DNA of 12,786 bases, from positions 1 to 12,786 of the forward strand of contig CATMVR010000070.1 in the NCBI GenBank assembly GCA_950075905.1. Direction: 5' to 3'. The position numbers and the translations under genes are program-made. The DNA is from an uncultured Persicitalea sp. GTDB lineage: Bacteria > Bacteroidota > Bacteroidia > Cytophagales > Spirosomataceae. The notes beneath the pieces were generated by a model. That model was not told where the DNA came from. It ran no database searches and saw nothing but the letters and a program-made list of their open reading frames with translations. Shown in pieces: positions 1 to 7,292 of the stretch (its first letter is position 1; the number at the start of each line of letters is the position of its first letter).

Positions 1-28
1 TCTGTGTAAACCGTGGTGTAAACCGTGG
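1..28. repeat. Left-end repeat, candidate attL or integrase arm sites
   Basis: A 12-base unit, tgtaaaccgtgg, occurs twice in exact tandem (5-16 and 17-28). The stretch 1-24 matches 7915-7938 at 21 of 24 positions (tctgtgtaaacc, three variable bases, gtgtaaacc). It lies 50 bases upstream of the recombinase start. It is either the terminal direct repeat of the element or a pair of arm-type binding sites for the integrase. Confidence 0.5.
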
Positions 29-77
29 TTTGCAGTAGTAGAAAAATTAGACCGTAAAATCTGTAAAAACTACCAGA

Positions 78-1358
78 ATGGAGCCTAAAAATACAGTCAA
101 GAAGCCGAAAAAAAACACCGTCAAGCTACTAGCAACCACAGCAAGGGTTGTACTTTATAAGTCAAAGACGTTAGCCGATGGAAGCCACCCCCTGATGATA
201 TGCGTTACTAGGGACAGAAAGCGTAAATACTATTCTACTGGAATAAGTTGTACTGTCAACCTGTGGGACGAGAACAAGAATCTACCCAAAACGGGCTCAA
301 AGGGGCACCCTCAGTACGACTTTATAAAAAGTATCATTGATACCAAGATGGCAGAGTATTCAAGCACTATTTTGGAACTAAGGAGTGAAGGAAAGGAATT
401 TACCCCTGAGTCGTTGGTTGAAAAGGTCGAGGAGCCTAGCAGCCGCAAGGGGGTATCCCTGCATACCTATTTTAAAGAGCAAATAACCCGCCTACGCGAT
501 GCCGGAAGCACAGGTAATGCAAACACCTATGAGGATACATTCAGAGCCCTGAAAAACTTTAAAAAGACGGATATTCCGCTATCTGATGTAAGTGTGGCGT
601 TCTGCAATAAGTTCGATGCCAACCTAACCAGCCGGGGGGTACTCGATACCACCAAGTCCGTTTATTTTCGCACACTTCGTGCAGTTATCAACCGCGCAAT
701 CAAGGTAGACAAATTATTGAAGCCACAGTACTACCCCTTCAATGATTTCAAGATTTCCAAATTTGATACTACTACCCGCCACCGGGCAATAGATCAAAAG
801 GACATACGCACGATTGAACAATTGGAACTGGAAGAGTCTTCACGCCTTTTTTTATCCCGTCAAGTGTTTCTCTTTATTTACTACTGCCGAGGAATCAACT
901 TTATCGACATTGCAAAACTCAGATGGAAAGACTTTGTGAATGGAGTACTTACCTACGAGCGAAGCAAGACCGGAAAAGTATTCTCATTTAGACCTCACCC
1001 CAAAGCCGTTGAAATTATAGACTATTGGCGCGTTACCTATGCCGGGAATGCCAATGACTATATTTTCCCATTCCTCAGCCGTACCGTACACATTAAGCCC
1101 GATCAAATAATGAATCGGGTAAAAAAGAAGCGACAGCAGACGAACGCCGATCTTAAAGAAATAGCGAAGCGGGCAAAGATTGAAGCTAATCTGACCAGCT
1201 ACGTGGGAAGGCATACCTACGCCAGTACCCTGAAAGCTAACAATGTACCCGTAGGTACAATTCAAGAAAGTATGGGTCATCATTCGGAAACTATGACTAA
1301 TGTATATTTGAAAAAAATTGAAAATAAGGCGCTGGAAGAGGCCGATCAGGTACTATAA
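78..1358 (+). CDS. Tyrosine recombinase (site-specific integrase)
   Basis: This 426-residue protein is a Bacteroidota-type phage/ICE integrase that would insert and excise the element. An N-terminal arm-binding region (about 30-110, rich in basic and aromatic residues) is followed by a SAM-like core-binding domain (about 125-230) and a C-terminal catalytic domain (about 245-420). Visible catalytic residues are R271 in the YYCRGINFIDIAKLRW motif, K297 in RSKTGK, R378 and H379 in SYVGRHTYAS, H401/H402 in MGHHSETM, and the nucleophile candidate Y410 in TNVYLKKI. The first histidine of the usual HxxR box is tyrosine (Y375). The gene sits at the extreme left of the element and reads inward, with the candidate arm repeats just upstream. 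The start at 78 is preceded by an A-rich leader without Shine-Dalgarno, as usual in this phylum. Function is confident; the target site is inferred. Confidence 0.95.
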   Translation: MEPKNTVKKPKKNTVKLLATTARVVLYKSKTLADGSHPLMICVTRDRKRKYYSTGISCTVNLWDENKNLPKTGSKGHPQYDFIKSIIDTKMAEYSSTILELRSEGKEFTPESLVEKVEEPSSRKGVSLHTYFKEQITRLRDAGSTGNANTYEDTFRALKNFKKTDIPLSDVSVAFCNKFDANLTSRGVLDTTKSVYFRTLRAVINRAIKVDKLLKPQYYPFNDFKISKFDTTTRHRAIDQKDIRTIEQLELEESSRLFLSRQVFLFIYYCRGINFIDIAKLRWKDFVNGVLTYERSKTGKVFSFRPHPKAVEIIDYWRVTYAGNANDYIFPFLSRTVHIKPDQIMNRVKKKRQQTNADLKEIAKRAKIEANLTSYVGRHTYASTLKANNVPVGTIQESMGHHSETMTNVYLKKIENKALEEADQVL

Positions 1359-1488
1359 CAGGTCGGTTATTTTGTGTAGATTTGTTTTTTACTGGCATTC
1401 TAGAATGAGGCGTATTATGATTTAATATGCTTATAGACAATCGGTTGTAGGTATTTTTTGGCGATTATAAGCGCGAAAATTCGGACGC

Positions 1489-1506
1489 GCGGCGATTTTG
1501 GGCCGC
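1489..1506. promoter_or_regulatory. GC-rich inverted repeat upstream of the HTH gene
   Basis: The arms gcggc (1489-1493) and gccgc (1502-1506) flank an 8-base A/T-rich loop within an otherwise AT-rich intergenic region (1359-1577). Just upstream, at about 1471-1482, is a related gcgcgaaaattcgg stretch. The placement, about 70 bases before the DnaN-like/HTH gene and after the integrase, would suit an operator for an element regulator. This is only a structural observation; no binding protein is identified, and it may be chance. Confidence 0.25.
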
Positions 1507-1577
1507 AACTATTCGTAAATTGCGCTCGTTATCAATCAGAATAACAACCATATCTACAAAAAACCAAAGTTTCTATT

Positions 1578-2225
1578 ATGAAATTTGTAGTAAGCAGTAG
1601 TGTTCTTTTGAAGCAGTTGTCTGCTATCAATGGAGTTTCATCCACAAATCCCATTGTGCCAATTCTTGAAAACTTCCTATTCAGTCTTGATGCCGACACC
1701 CTGACTATTCAGGCGGCTAATTCTGATGTAGAGTTCTACAACGGTGGCAGCCCAGCAAAAAAGACAGAACCCATGTCAGTGATGGTAACTGAAATTGACA
1801 TTCCCTTATCAGAAGACGAAGGTGAATGTATTGAAGAGGATAGCTTATCCAAACACGCCCACCACCGACGAAGACAAAGCGCAAATTACCCCGCCCCCCC
1901 CCTTTCTTTCACCCCCTTCCAGCTAGACCAGCTAAGGCAAGTACTCACACCTATTGTTTCCGAAATAGTACAGCACAGCCTACACCCCCGCCCCGATTTG
2001 CCGAATAAATTTCTGAGTGGAGTAAGAGCAGTATCCAAGTATTTTAATATCCCTGAGGGTACTATACGAAAGCACATCAAGGACATTAAGCACAGCAAAC
2101 GAGGCAAACGTTTATACTTTACCGTTCAAGACGTATCTGATTGGATAGACCAAGGCCGTAGGGCCACCCGTAGCGAAGTAGAAGAGGCCACTCAACGCCA
2201 CCTAAACACACTTCGCAGGCAATAA
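1578..2225 (+). CDS. DnaN N-terminus-like / helix-turn-helix fusion protein
   Basis: The protein has 215 residues. Residues 1-50 resemble the start of the DNA polymerase III beta sliding clamp: MKFVVSSSVLLKQL, then NPIVPILENFLF and DTLTIQAANSD, the same order and spacing as beta1-alpha1-beta2-beta3 of clamp domain I in Bacteroidota DnaN. The likeness stops near residue 50, well before a complete clamp domain (about 120 residues). Residues 52-112 are an acidic then basic, low-complexity linker. Residues 145-191 (FLSGVRAVSKYFNIPEGTIRKHI, then RGKRLYFTVQDVSDWI) form a MerR/excisionase-type HTH. The position after the integrase and before the ATPase suits an excisionase or element regulator. The clamp part alone cannot form a ring; it might mimic host DnaN, recruit or interfere with clamp partners, or simply provide a captured start region. 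A run of nine C (1894-1902) lies in the linker. The HTH call is firm, the DnaN-like part is strong by eye, and the role is unknown. Confidence 0.8.
   Translation: MKFVVSSSVLLKQLSAINGVSSTNPIVPILENFLFSLDADTLTIQAANSDVEFYNGGSPAKKTEPMSVMVTEIDIPLSEDEGECIEEDSLSKHAHHRRRQSANYPAPPLSFTPFQLDQLRQVLTPIVSEIVQHSLHPRPDLPNKFLSGVRAVSKYFNIPEGTIRKHIKDIKHSKRGKRLYFTVQDVSDWIDQGRRATRSEVEEATQRHLNTLRRQ
1894..1902 (+). repeat. Nine-C homopolymer inside the fusion gene
   Basis: Nine consecutive C, preceded by ccccg, encode part of the Ala-Pro-Pro linker (residues 106-108) between the DnaN-like and HTH parts. A one-base slip would separate the two parts into different frames. It could be a phase-variable or sequencing-error-prone site. 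Confidence 0.55.
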
Positions 2226-2234
2226 TTTATTTTC

Positions 2235-3569
2235 ATGTTAATGCAAAAAGGACGGTTAGCTACAACCGCCCTAATGGGGAAAGTATATCCAAAATTTAAA
2301 TCAGATACGACAATGGAGAATTCAGGTAAAGATACAAATTTTGCCGCAAATAAGGGGTTTAAACCACACTTTTCACGCCTTGACGAACTACGTAAAAGCA
2401 TGGCCAGCGATGAGGCTAGGCTTAACGATCCAGCCAATGCCACAGAGGAGGGGAAACACAGTTATAGTGAAAACCTACTCAAAATATTCAAGGCCAAACA
2501 GCAACTTAGGGAGGCCAAAAGCAGAAAGATAGTATTCACTAACCCGCTAATTATGCGGGAGGCTAACCCCGTAATTTTCCCGAATACAATTAATGTAATA
2601 CAGGGGCAAGCGGGGGTTCATAAATCCCGATTGGCCGAAATACTATGTTCATGTATTCTAATGCAAGCGTATCCCGACGACGACAAGCTATTAGGTTTTA
2701 TAAGGAACTACACCAAAGATAGTTGTGTGCTTTACGTAGATACCGAGCGAAACACAAAGGAGCAATTTCCATATGCTTTACAATCCATTCAGCAGAAGGC
2801 CGGATACAGTGTAGAGGATCATCCAGAAAACTTTGATTACATTACCCTACTGGATATAAGGAGGACAGAGAGGTTCCAAGCACTGAAAGAGTACCTTGAC
2901 GATTTCCGTTCCAAGCATCCAGAAAAGAACATCTTTATCGTGCTTGACGTTACTACGGACTGCATCAAAGATTTTAACCGGACTGATGACAGCATGGAAC
3001 TCATTGACCTGATGAACCAGTACATCAATGAATATGATGTAACGTTCCTGGCCCTGATCCACGAAAACCCGGGAGGAGCCAAAGCCCGGGGACATTTGGG
3101 AACAGAGATAATGAACAAAGCCTCAACAGTCATACAGGTAGGATTTGAAAAGGATGCCAGCCAGAATGATACTGACCTGATCCGGGTAAAGTACCTCAAA
3201 TGTCGCAGTACCAAAAGACTTGATTCGTTTCATATCAAGTACTCCCAAGAGGCCAAAGGATTAGTACTAGCTGATGCCTCAGAGGTTTCGGAATTCATCA
3301 ACAAGCGTAAGCACAAAGCCGGGACGAATGATATTATTGAGTATCTGGAAACGTATTTGGGCGATGGCCAGCCAATGAAAAACGCTGACCTCATGGATAA
3401 ACTTTGCGCCGATTTCAAAGCCAGCAGCAAGACCGTACAAGACCGTCTGAAAGTAATACTTACCGAAGAAACGGAGATTTTCAATGCTAATGGCCAGCCC
3501 TGCAAACTTATCAAGGCCAAAGCGGGAAAAGAGGTTGTTTACAGCCTCCAAGTGACGAACCCCTACTGA
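2235..3569 (+). CDS. RecA/RepA-like AAA ATPase, probable replication helicase or loader
   Basis: This is a 444-residue P-loop ATPase of the RecA/DnaB/RepA fold. The Walker A motif is GQAGVHKS (124-131) and Walker B is IFIVLDVTTD (233-242), after a strand-helix segment with a VDTERNTKEQ motif. ALIHENPGGAKARGHLG follows, typical of hexameric plasmid or phage helicase-like ATPases and bacteroidal mobile-element ATPases. The C-terminal ~75 residues (about 365-440) look like a winged helix. The N-terminal ~90 residues are polar and probably partly disordered. The gene starts 9 bases after the HTH gene and is followed by the iteron-like block and the primase gene, which argues for a role in element replication. 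The start is uncertain: ATG at 2313 would put the 2249-2272 hairpin in the leader and remove 26 poorly structured residues. The helicase role is inferred from fold and context. Confidence 0.85.
   Translation: MLMQKGRLATTALMGKVYPKFKSDTTMENSGKDTNFAANKGFKPHFSRLDELRKSMASDEARLNDPANATEEGKHSYSENLLKIFKAKQQLREAKSRKIVFTNPLIMREANPVIFPNTINVIQGQAGVHKSRLAEILCSCILMQAYPDDDKLLGFIRNYTKDSCVLYVDTERNTKEQFPYALQSIQQKAGYSVEDHPENFDYITLLDIRRTERFQALKEYLDDFRSKHPEKNIFIVLDVTTDCIKDFNRTDDSMELIDLMNQYINEYDVTFLALIHENPGGAKARGHLGTEIMNKASTVIQVGFEKDASQNDTDLIRVKYLKCRSTKRLDSFHIKYSQEAKGLVLADASEVSEFINKRKHKAGTNDIIEYLETYLGDGQPMKNADLMDKLCADFKASSKTVQDRLKVILTEETEIFNANGQPCKLIKAKAGKEVVYSLQVTNPY
2249..2272 (+). promoter_or_regulatory. Hairpin near the start of the ATPase gene
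   Basis: The arms aggacggtt (2249-2257) and aaccgccct (2264-2272) pair with one mismatch around a six-base loop. The hairpin sits between the end of the HTH gene and the alternative ATPase start at 2313. No T-run follows, so it is not a standard terminator; a leader structure, protein site or chance are all possible. Confidence 0.35.
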
Positions 3570-3582
3570 TACCCTGCCGGGA

Positions 3583-3756
3583 ACGTTGGAAGCCGGAAAC
3601 CGCCTATATAGGGCTTTTCCAGTTTCCAACGTCCTTTCCCCTATTTCCGTAACGATGGAAATTAAGTTTTTCCAACGTCCTTTCCAACGTTCCAACGTCT
3701 ATTCCTCATCAAACGAAGGAAAACCTATGTATAGGGCTTTTCCAGTTTCCAACGTC
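3583..3756. repeat. Iteron-like TTCCAACGT repeats and palindrome, candidate replication origin
   Basis: The 194-base gap between the ATPase and primase genes holds five direct copies of ttccaacgt (3624-3632, 3670-3678, 3682-3690, 3690-3698, 3747-3755) and one inverted copy (3583-3591). A 27-base unit starting tatagggcttttccag is exactly duplicated at 3607-3633 and 3730-3756. The inverted copy and the first direct copy form the ends of a long imperfect palindrome centred on a TATATA at about 3605-3610. Repeated short sites beside an AT core and between replication genes are the hallmarks of iteron origins in plasmids and satellites. An alternative is a regulatory region for the primase gene. 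No experimental or database support was available. Confidence 0.55.
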
Positions 3757-3763
3757 ATTAACC

Positions 3764-5224
3764 ATGTCAAACAATCAGTATAGGTTCACACTGAAACCGT
3801 ACAAAACCCCAAGCGACAGAGAAACCTGTCCTAGTTGCGGATACCGCCGTAAATATGCCAGATACATTGATACCCATACCGGGGACTACCTGCCAGAGCC
3901 ATACGGACGTTGCGACCGGGAAGAGGGCTGTAGCTACCACCTGAACCCCTATGAAGATGGGTATCATAAGATAATCTACCAGCAGGAGCGCGGGCAAAAT
4001 GCCAGCTACAAACGACCTCAGCCCCCAAAACCCAAGCCAGCCCCCAAGCCAGTTTCATACATTCAGTTGGAGCTATTCAAGCAAAGTTTGCAGCGGTACG
4101 AAGACAATTATTTTATCATGTTTCTACGATCCACATTCAATGATGAGGTAGTACAACAGATACTAAACCGCTACTGGATAGGTACCTCTAAGGAATGGCC
4201 GGGAGCTACTATATTCTGGCAAGTGGATAGAGCCGGAAGGGTACGAACCGGAAAAATCATGCTATACAGCCAGCTAACCGGAAAGCGGGTAAAGAGAGAG
4301 AATGAAACACCTACATGGGTACACAAAAGAATAGCTGATCCTGACTTTAACCTCAGCCAGTGTTTGTTTGGGGAAGACCTTTTGGAACTGGAACCTTATA
4401 AAACCGTTGCTATGGTAGAAAGCGAAAAAACAGCCATTATAGCCAGTATTTATTTTCCTCAATTCGTTTGGGTATCTACCGGGGGAAAGGGTTTTAATGA
4501 TGATAAAATACAAGCCCTGAGAGGCCGCAAAGTAATTTTGTTTCCTGATCTATCCAAAGAGGGTAAAGCCTTTTCAGATTGGGCGAATAAGGCCCAGCAA
4601 AGCGCGAACCTGACAAGCTTTGTAGTATCTGACTTTCTGGAAGTGAAAGCCCGGGAGCAATCAAAAGATGAGGAATACAAGTGGAGGGAAAGGGGAATTG
4701 ATCTGGCTGACTACCTACTTGAAATAAACTTTGATGACTACCAACGACAGCAAGCCGAAACCGGGAGCCTGCCTCAGCCAGACCAACCGGAAAAGGTACC
4801 TGATGACGAAGCCAGCCAGCCCGAACCCCTACCCCCGGGAGTACATACCCTGACCAACGCCACCGGGAAAGCGTTTGATCTGGAAATAAATACAGAAGGG
4901 TACCCCGCTATATTTGATACCGAAGCGCAAGAGCAAACCACACTTGACACACTGATTCAGGAACTTGATTTGGGTAAGCCGTGGGATCTGATCTGCCGAC
5001 ACTGCCGGGAGCAACTACCCGCCACCGTAACCCCTGACAGCCTGCCGGAGTACTTCAAATCTTTGGGGTACAAATACCTAAGTATGCTAGTAGCTGACGA
5101 AAGACGGGAATTCATCAAGGAAAGATACGCCCGGGGAAACTATACCAACTTTGGAATAGTGGAGCACTACCCCTGCTTTGGTCTGTCTGATGAATTCAGA
5201 GTCATCAAGTTCATGCAGGGGTAA
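3764..5224 (+). CDS. Zinc-ribbon/Toprim primase-like protein (DUF6371-type)
   Basis: The protein has 486 residues. An N-terminal zinc ribbon uses C22-P-S-C25 and C50/C56 with H59 nearby. A Toprim-like domain (about 210-300) carries E219/E221 in AMVESEKTAII, GGKGF in the middle, and D262 in VILFPDLSKEG, where canonical Toprim has DxD. This arrangement matches primase-like proteins of Bacteroidota mobile elements, often annotated DUF6371. A proline-rich, charged stretch (about 327-357) separates it from a C-terminal region of unknown role (about 380-486). It probably synthesises primers or otherwise starts replication of the element together with the upstream ATPase, from which it is separated by the iteron-like block. 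The third acidic Toprim position departs from DxD, so activity needs testing. The start ATG at 3764 follows the last repeat directly. Confidence 0.85.
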   Translation: MSNNQYRFTLKPYKTPSDRETCPSCGYRRKYARYIDTHTGDYLPEPYGRCDREEGCSYHLNPYEDGYHKIIYQQERGQNASYKRPQPPKPKPAPKPVSYIQLELFKQSLQRYEDNYFIMFLRSTFNDEVVQQILNRYWIGTSKEWPGATIFWQVDRAGRVRTGKIMLYSQLTGKRVKRENETPTWVHKRIADPDFNLSQCLFGEDLLELEPYKTVAMVESEKTAIIASIYFPQFVWVSTGGKGFNDDKIQALRGRKVILFPDLSKEGKAFSDWANKAQQSANLTSFVVSDFLEVKAREQSKDEEYKWRERGIDLADYLLEINFDDYQRQQAETGSLPQPDQPEKVPDDEASQPEPLPPGVHTLTNATGKAFDLEINTEGYPAIFDTEAQEQTTLDTLIQELDLGKPWDLICRHCREQLPATVTPDSLPEYFKSLGYKYLSMLVADERREFIKERYARGNYTNFGIVEHYPCFGLSDEFRVIKFMQG

Positions 5225-5312
5225 AGACCTGTATAACGGATGCCAACCACAGCGTACATTGCGCCACAATTTCAAAAATCGGACACTATAAAAAAAGGGA
5301 ACTACCCCGCCC

Positions 5313-5353
5313 GTATACCGACTGCTAACCCCGGCGCGTATCGTGTCAAAATT
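5313..5353. repeat. 41-bp direct repeat, copy 1
   Basis: This is an exact copy of 5427-5467, beginning gtataccgactgct and ending cgtgtcaaaatt. It lies in the non-coding region between the primase-like and TerS-like genes. The inner part has a GC-rich ggcgcg core next to an AT-rich tail. Confidence 0.85.
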
Positions 5354-5426
5354 GCCCGCTGTTTTTTTTCCTGATGTTACACGGCCATAAGGGAGGGGGA
5401 GGTCAAAAGTTCAGAGCCTTTTCACT

Positions 5427-5467
5427 GTATACCGACTGCTAACCCCGGCGCGTATCGTGTCAAAATT
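5427..5467. repeat. 41-bp direct repeat, copy 2
   Basis: This is identical to 5313-5353, with starts 114 bases apart. Five bases downstream is a run of ten G (5473-5482). Its end lies 79 bases before the TerS-like start codon. Confidence 0.85.
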
Positions 5468-5546
5468 CAGAAGGGGGGGGGGCACTTGAACCGTCTAAAA
5501 TTCATGAATCGAATTTTGTAAATTACAGACTAAAACAAAAACCAAT

Positions 5547-5927
5547 ATGGGATTACAGAAAGGACACACCAACAACCCCAAAGGCAGGCCACAAGGGAGT
5601 AAAAACAAAATTAACGATGAAATACGGGAAAGGATAAACGCCTTTATTACCGCCCGTTGGGAGGGACTAGAAGCCGACTTTGAAGCACTGGAACCAAAGG
5701 AGCGTTTACAGTTCTTTGAAAAGCTACTAAGCTATACCCTATCCAAGCCACAAAGCTTTAAGCCTGATAACAGTAACGAAACAGAAACACCGTCTATTCA
5801 GATAGTGCTTCCCTATAATGGTAGAGGGGAGTTTGATCCAAGTCGTATGACTGATGACGAGTTACGGGCCGTGATAGCTGGCTTTAAAGAAAAAAGGGAA
5901 AGTCAAAATTTGGACTTGCTATCGTGA
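5547..5927 (+). CDS. Small GRPxGSKNK protein, terminase small subunit/DUF5681-like
   Basis: The protein has 126 residues. The N-terminus KGHTNNPKGRPQGSKNK (5-21) is the characteristic basic, AT-hook-like start of DUF5681 and phage small-terminase-like proteins. A helical segment follows (INDEIRERINAFI, then LEPKERLQFFEKLLSY, about 22-70), then a polar linker, and a C-terminal acidic helix (DPSRMTDDELRAVIAGFKEKRE, about 97-120). Small terminases recognise phage DNA for packaging; in phage satellites a satellite-encoded version redirects helper packaging. Known: the N-terminal motif recurs in these families. Inferred: this is a packaging recognition protein acting on the flanking 41-bp repeats. 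No large terminase is present, as expected for a satellite. Alternatives are a transcription regulator or a general DNA-binding protein. The start is clear, with an A-rich leader. Confidence 0.65.
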   Translation: MGLQKGHTNNPKGRPQGSKNKINDEIRERINAFITARWEGLEADFEALEPKERLQFFEKLLSYTLSKPQSFKPDNSNETETPSIQIVLPYNGRGEFDPSRMTDDELRAVIAGFKEKRESQNLDLLS

Positions 5928-5947
5928 CTACCATCTGCCTAAATTTA

Positions 5948-5966
5948 CGCGTATTGTGTCAAAATT
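5948..5966. repeat. Partial third copy of the repeat 3' half
   Basis: These 19 bases match the last 19 of the 41-bp repeats with one change (cgcgtattgtgtcaaaatt against cgcgtatcgtgtcaaaatt). It follows the TerS-like stop codon, so related repeats flank that gene on both sides. A run of eight C follows at 5972-5979. Confidence 0.7.
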
Positions 5967-5997
5967 CGATACCCCCCCCTACGGTTAATTAATTACA

Positions 5998-7071
5998 CTA
6001 GTTGTAATAACTCAAAGTGGATACCAATTGAGTTCCATATTCATAAATATCATCAAGGCTTTTAATTTCCACTTTGTTTTCCTTTTTATCTGAATCGAAA
6101 AGCCCTATGTACTTCTTTGTAGGTGAGTTTAGATATAACCTGCATAATGGGCGACGATTGTTATCATCAAGAAATACAGCAAAATAAGAAAGTGCATCTC
6201 TTTGAGTTATCCTCTTATAGTCAATGTGAGGCCGCAGTATTGATCTGATGATATAATAGCCTTCCAGTTCTTCTTCCGTAGTGACTATTTCCTTATCTTT
6301 CCCATTGTTTGAAAGACTGACAGGTAACTCCTCTATTGGTGATTGGGGGCTTTTTTCCTCTTCCGTGGTAATGGCAGATTTCAAGCGGTCATTGAGAGTA
6401 TCATTCATTAAATTAGTAAATGTTCTTTTCACCAAGGGGCGATAGAACTCTATAACCTTTGAATTAACAATCGAATCATGAGCCTGTTTTGCAAAATACC
6501 TTACGAAATCGTCTGATGGGTCGTGAAGTTCATTATTAACAAGCTGCCGAAGTACACTAGTAGTCTTTAACTCAAATGCGGAAGTATAAATATTTTCAGG
6601 GTTAAAATAAGTTTTATGAAATTCTTTAAGCTTTTCTATCTGATTATCCCTTATTTCTTCAATGTTGAATTCCAGAAAAGGTTTCTCATCCATTTTGTTT
6701 GCCTCAACCAAATCTGTATAAAAACGATAGGTGATGCCGTTAGTTAGGATACTGAACTTTGCATTAGATACATGGTAGTACCTAAGCAGCTGCCCGTCAT
6801 GAATATCAAGCTTTTGCTTCCAGTGTTTGCATTCAATCAAAATGATAGGTTCATCATCTCTAAATATGGCATAATCAATTTTCTCACCCTTTTTAGTGCC
6901 TATATCACAGATATATTCTGGTACTACTTCTAGTGGGTTGAAAACATCATAACCTAAGGTCTGGATAAATGGCATAATGAAAGCGTTCTTGGTCGCTTCT
7001 TCTGTCTGGATATTGTCCTTCATTTTGCTTACGCGTTCCCCAAGAAGCTTGATTTGGTCTTTGAAATCCAT
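5998..7071 (-). CDS. Stand-alone HsdR N-terminal-type restriction nuclease
   Basis: The protein has 357 residues. The first ~150 match the HsdR_N (type I restriction R subunit N-terminal) nuclease fold: TEEATKNAFIMPFIQTLGYDVFNP (23-46) is the usual helix, and the PD-(D/E)xK site is D66 in KIDYAIF with E80-C-K82 in ILIECKHWKQ. The helicase and HsdM/HsdS partners are absent. The C-terminal part (about 250-357) includes a YYIIRSILRPHID segment and DDNNRRPLCRLYL, common to the family of stand-alone bacteroidal and phage HsdR_N proteins. It is the only long gene on minus in the element and sits at the accessory position near its right end, as defence cargo does in satellites. Nuclease fold is confident. 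A defence role, and whether it cuts methylated or invading DNA, is inference. GC content appears lower than in its neighbours. Confidence 0.85.
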   Translation of the reverse strand: MDFKDQIKLLGERVSKMKDNIQTEEATKNAFIMPFIQTLGYDVFNPLEVVPEYICDIGTKKGEKIDYAIFRDDEPIILIECKHWKQKLDIHDGQLLRYYHVSNAKFSILTNGITYRFYTDLVEANKMDEKPFLEFNIEEIRDNQIEKLKEFHKTYFNPENIYTSAFELKTTSVLRQLVNNELHDPSDDFVRYFAKQAHDSIVNSKVIEFYRPLVKRTFTNLMNDTLNDRLKSAITTEEEKSPQSPIEELPVSLSNNGKDKEIVTTEEELEGYYIIRSILRPHIDYKRITQRDALSYFAVFLDDNNRRPLCRLYLNSPTKKYIGLFDSDKKENKVEIKSLDDIYEYGTQLVSTLSYYN

Positions 7072-7292
7072 AATATTGAAATGCTTAGTAGTGAATATAT
7101 TGGTTTAAGTTGAATAGAGGCTGGCTTGAATTATTGCAAGAACGCTTGATGGTCTGAAATAAGCCGATTAGGACGGAAATATTAAGCACCAAAGGGATTA
7201 AAGCTATCTAGTTTGACAATATACTGCCAGTTTCATTTGATATATATATTTTTCCTTAACAATTTAGGTTATCTCAAACCACACCACCACTT

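Larger units (their letters stand above)
5225..5546. other. Non-coding region between primase and TerS-like genes
   Basis: No convincing gene was found in these 322 bases. They contain the two 41-bp repeats, an oligo-T run (about 5362-5369), a ten-G run (5473-5482), the palindrome attcatgaat (about 5501-5510) and an AT-rich leader before 5547. Candidate roles are a packaging (cos/pac-like) site, a second replication site or a control region for the TerS-like gene; none is established. Confidence 0.5.

Noticed and set aside
1..77. Integrase promoter with TTTG at 29-32 and a TAAAATCTG-like box at 55
   Set aside because: The spacing and the -7 match are both off, and the repeats alone could explain the TTTG.
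1359..1400. Integrase terminator
   Set aside because: Only a four-base stem with a long loop could be drawn; not convincing.
3279..3695. Minus-strand open frame antisense to the end of the ATPase gene
   Set aside because: Composition follows the opposite strand's coding sequence and the iteron palindrome; no domain is evident.
3586..3783. Small plus-strand open frame over the iteron block, with YRAFPVSNV encoded twice
   Set aside because: The peptide repeat is only the translation of the DNA repeat, and the frame overlaps the primase start.
5313..5467. Possible CRISPR array
   Set aside because: There are only two full repeats, 41 bases long and 73 bases apart, with no cas genes; this does not fit an array.
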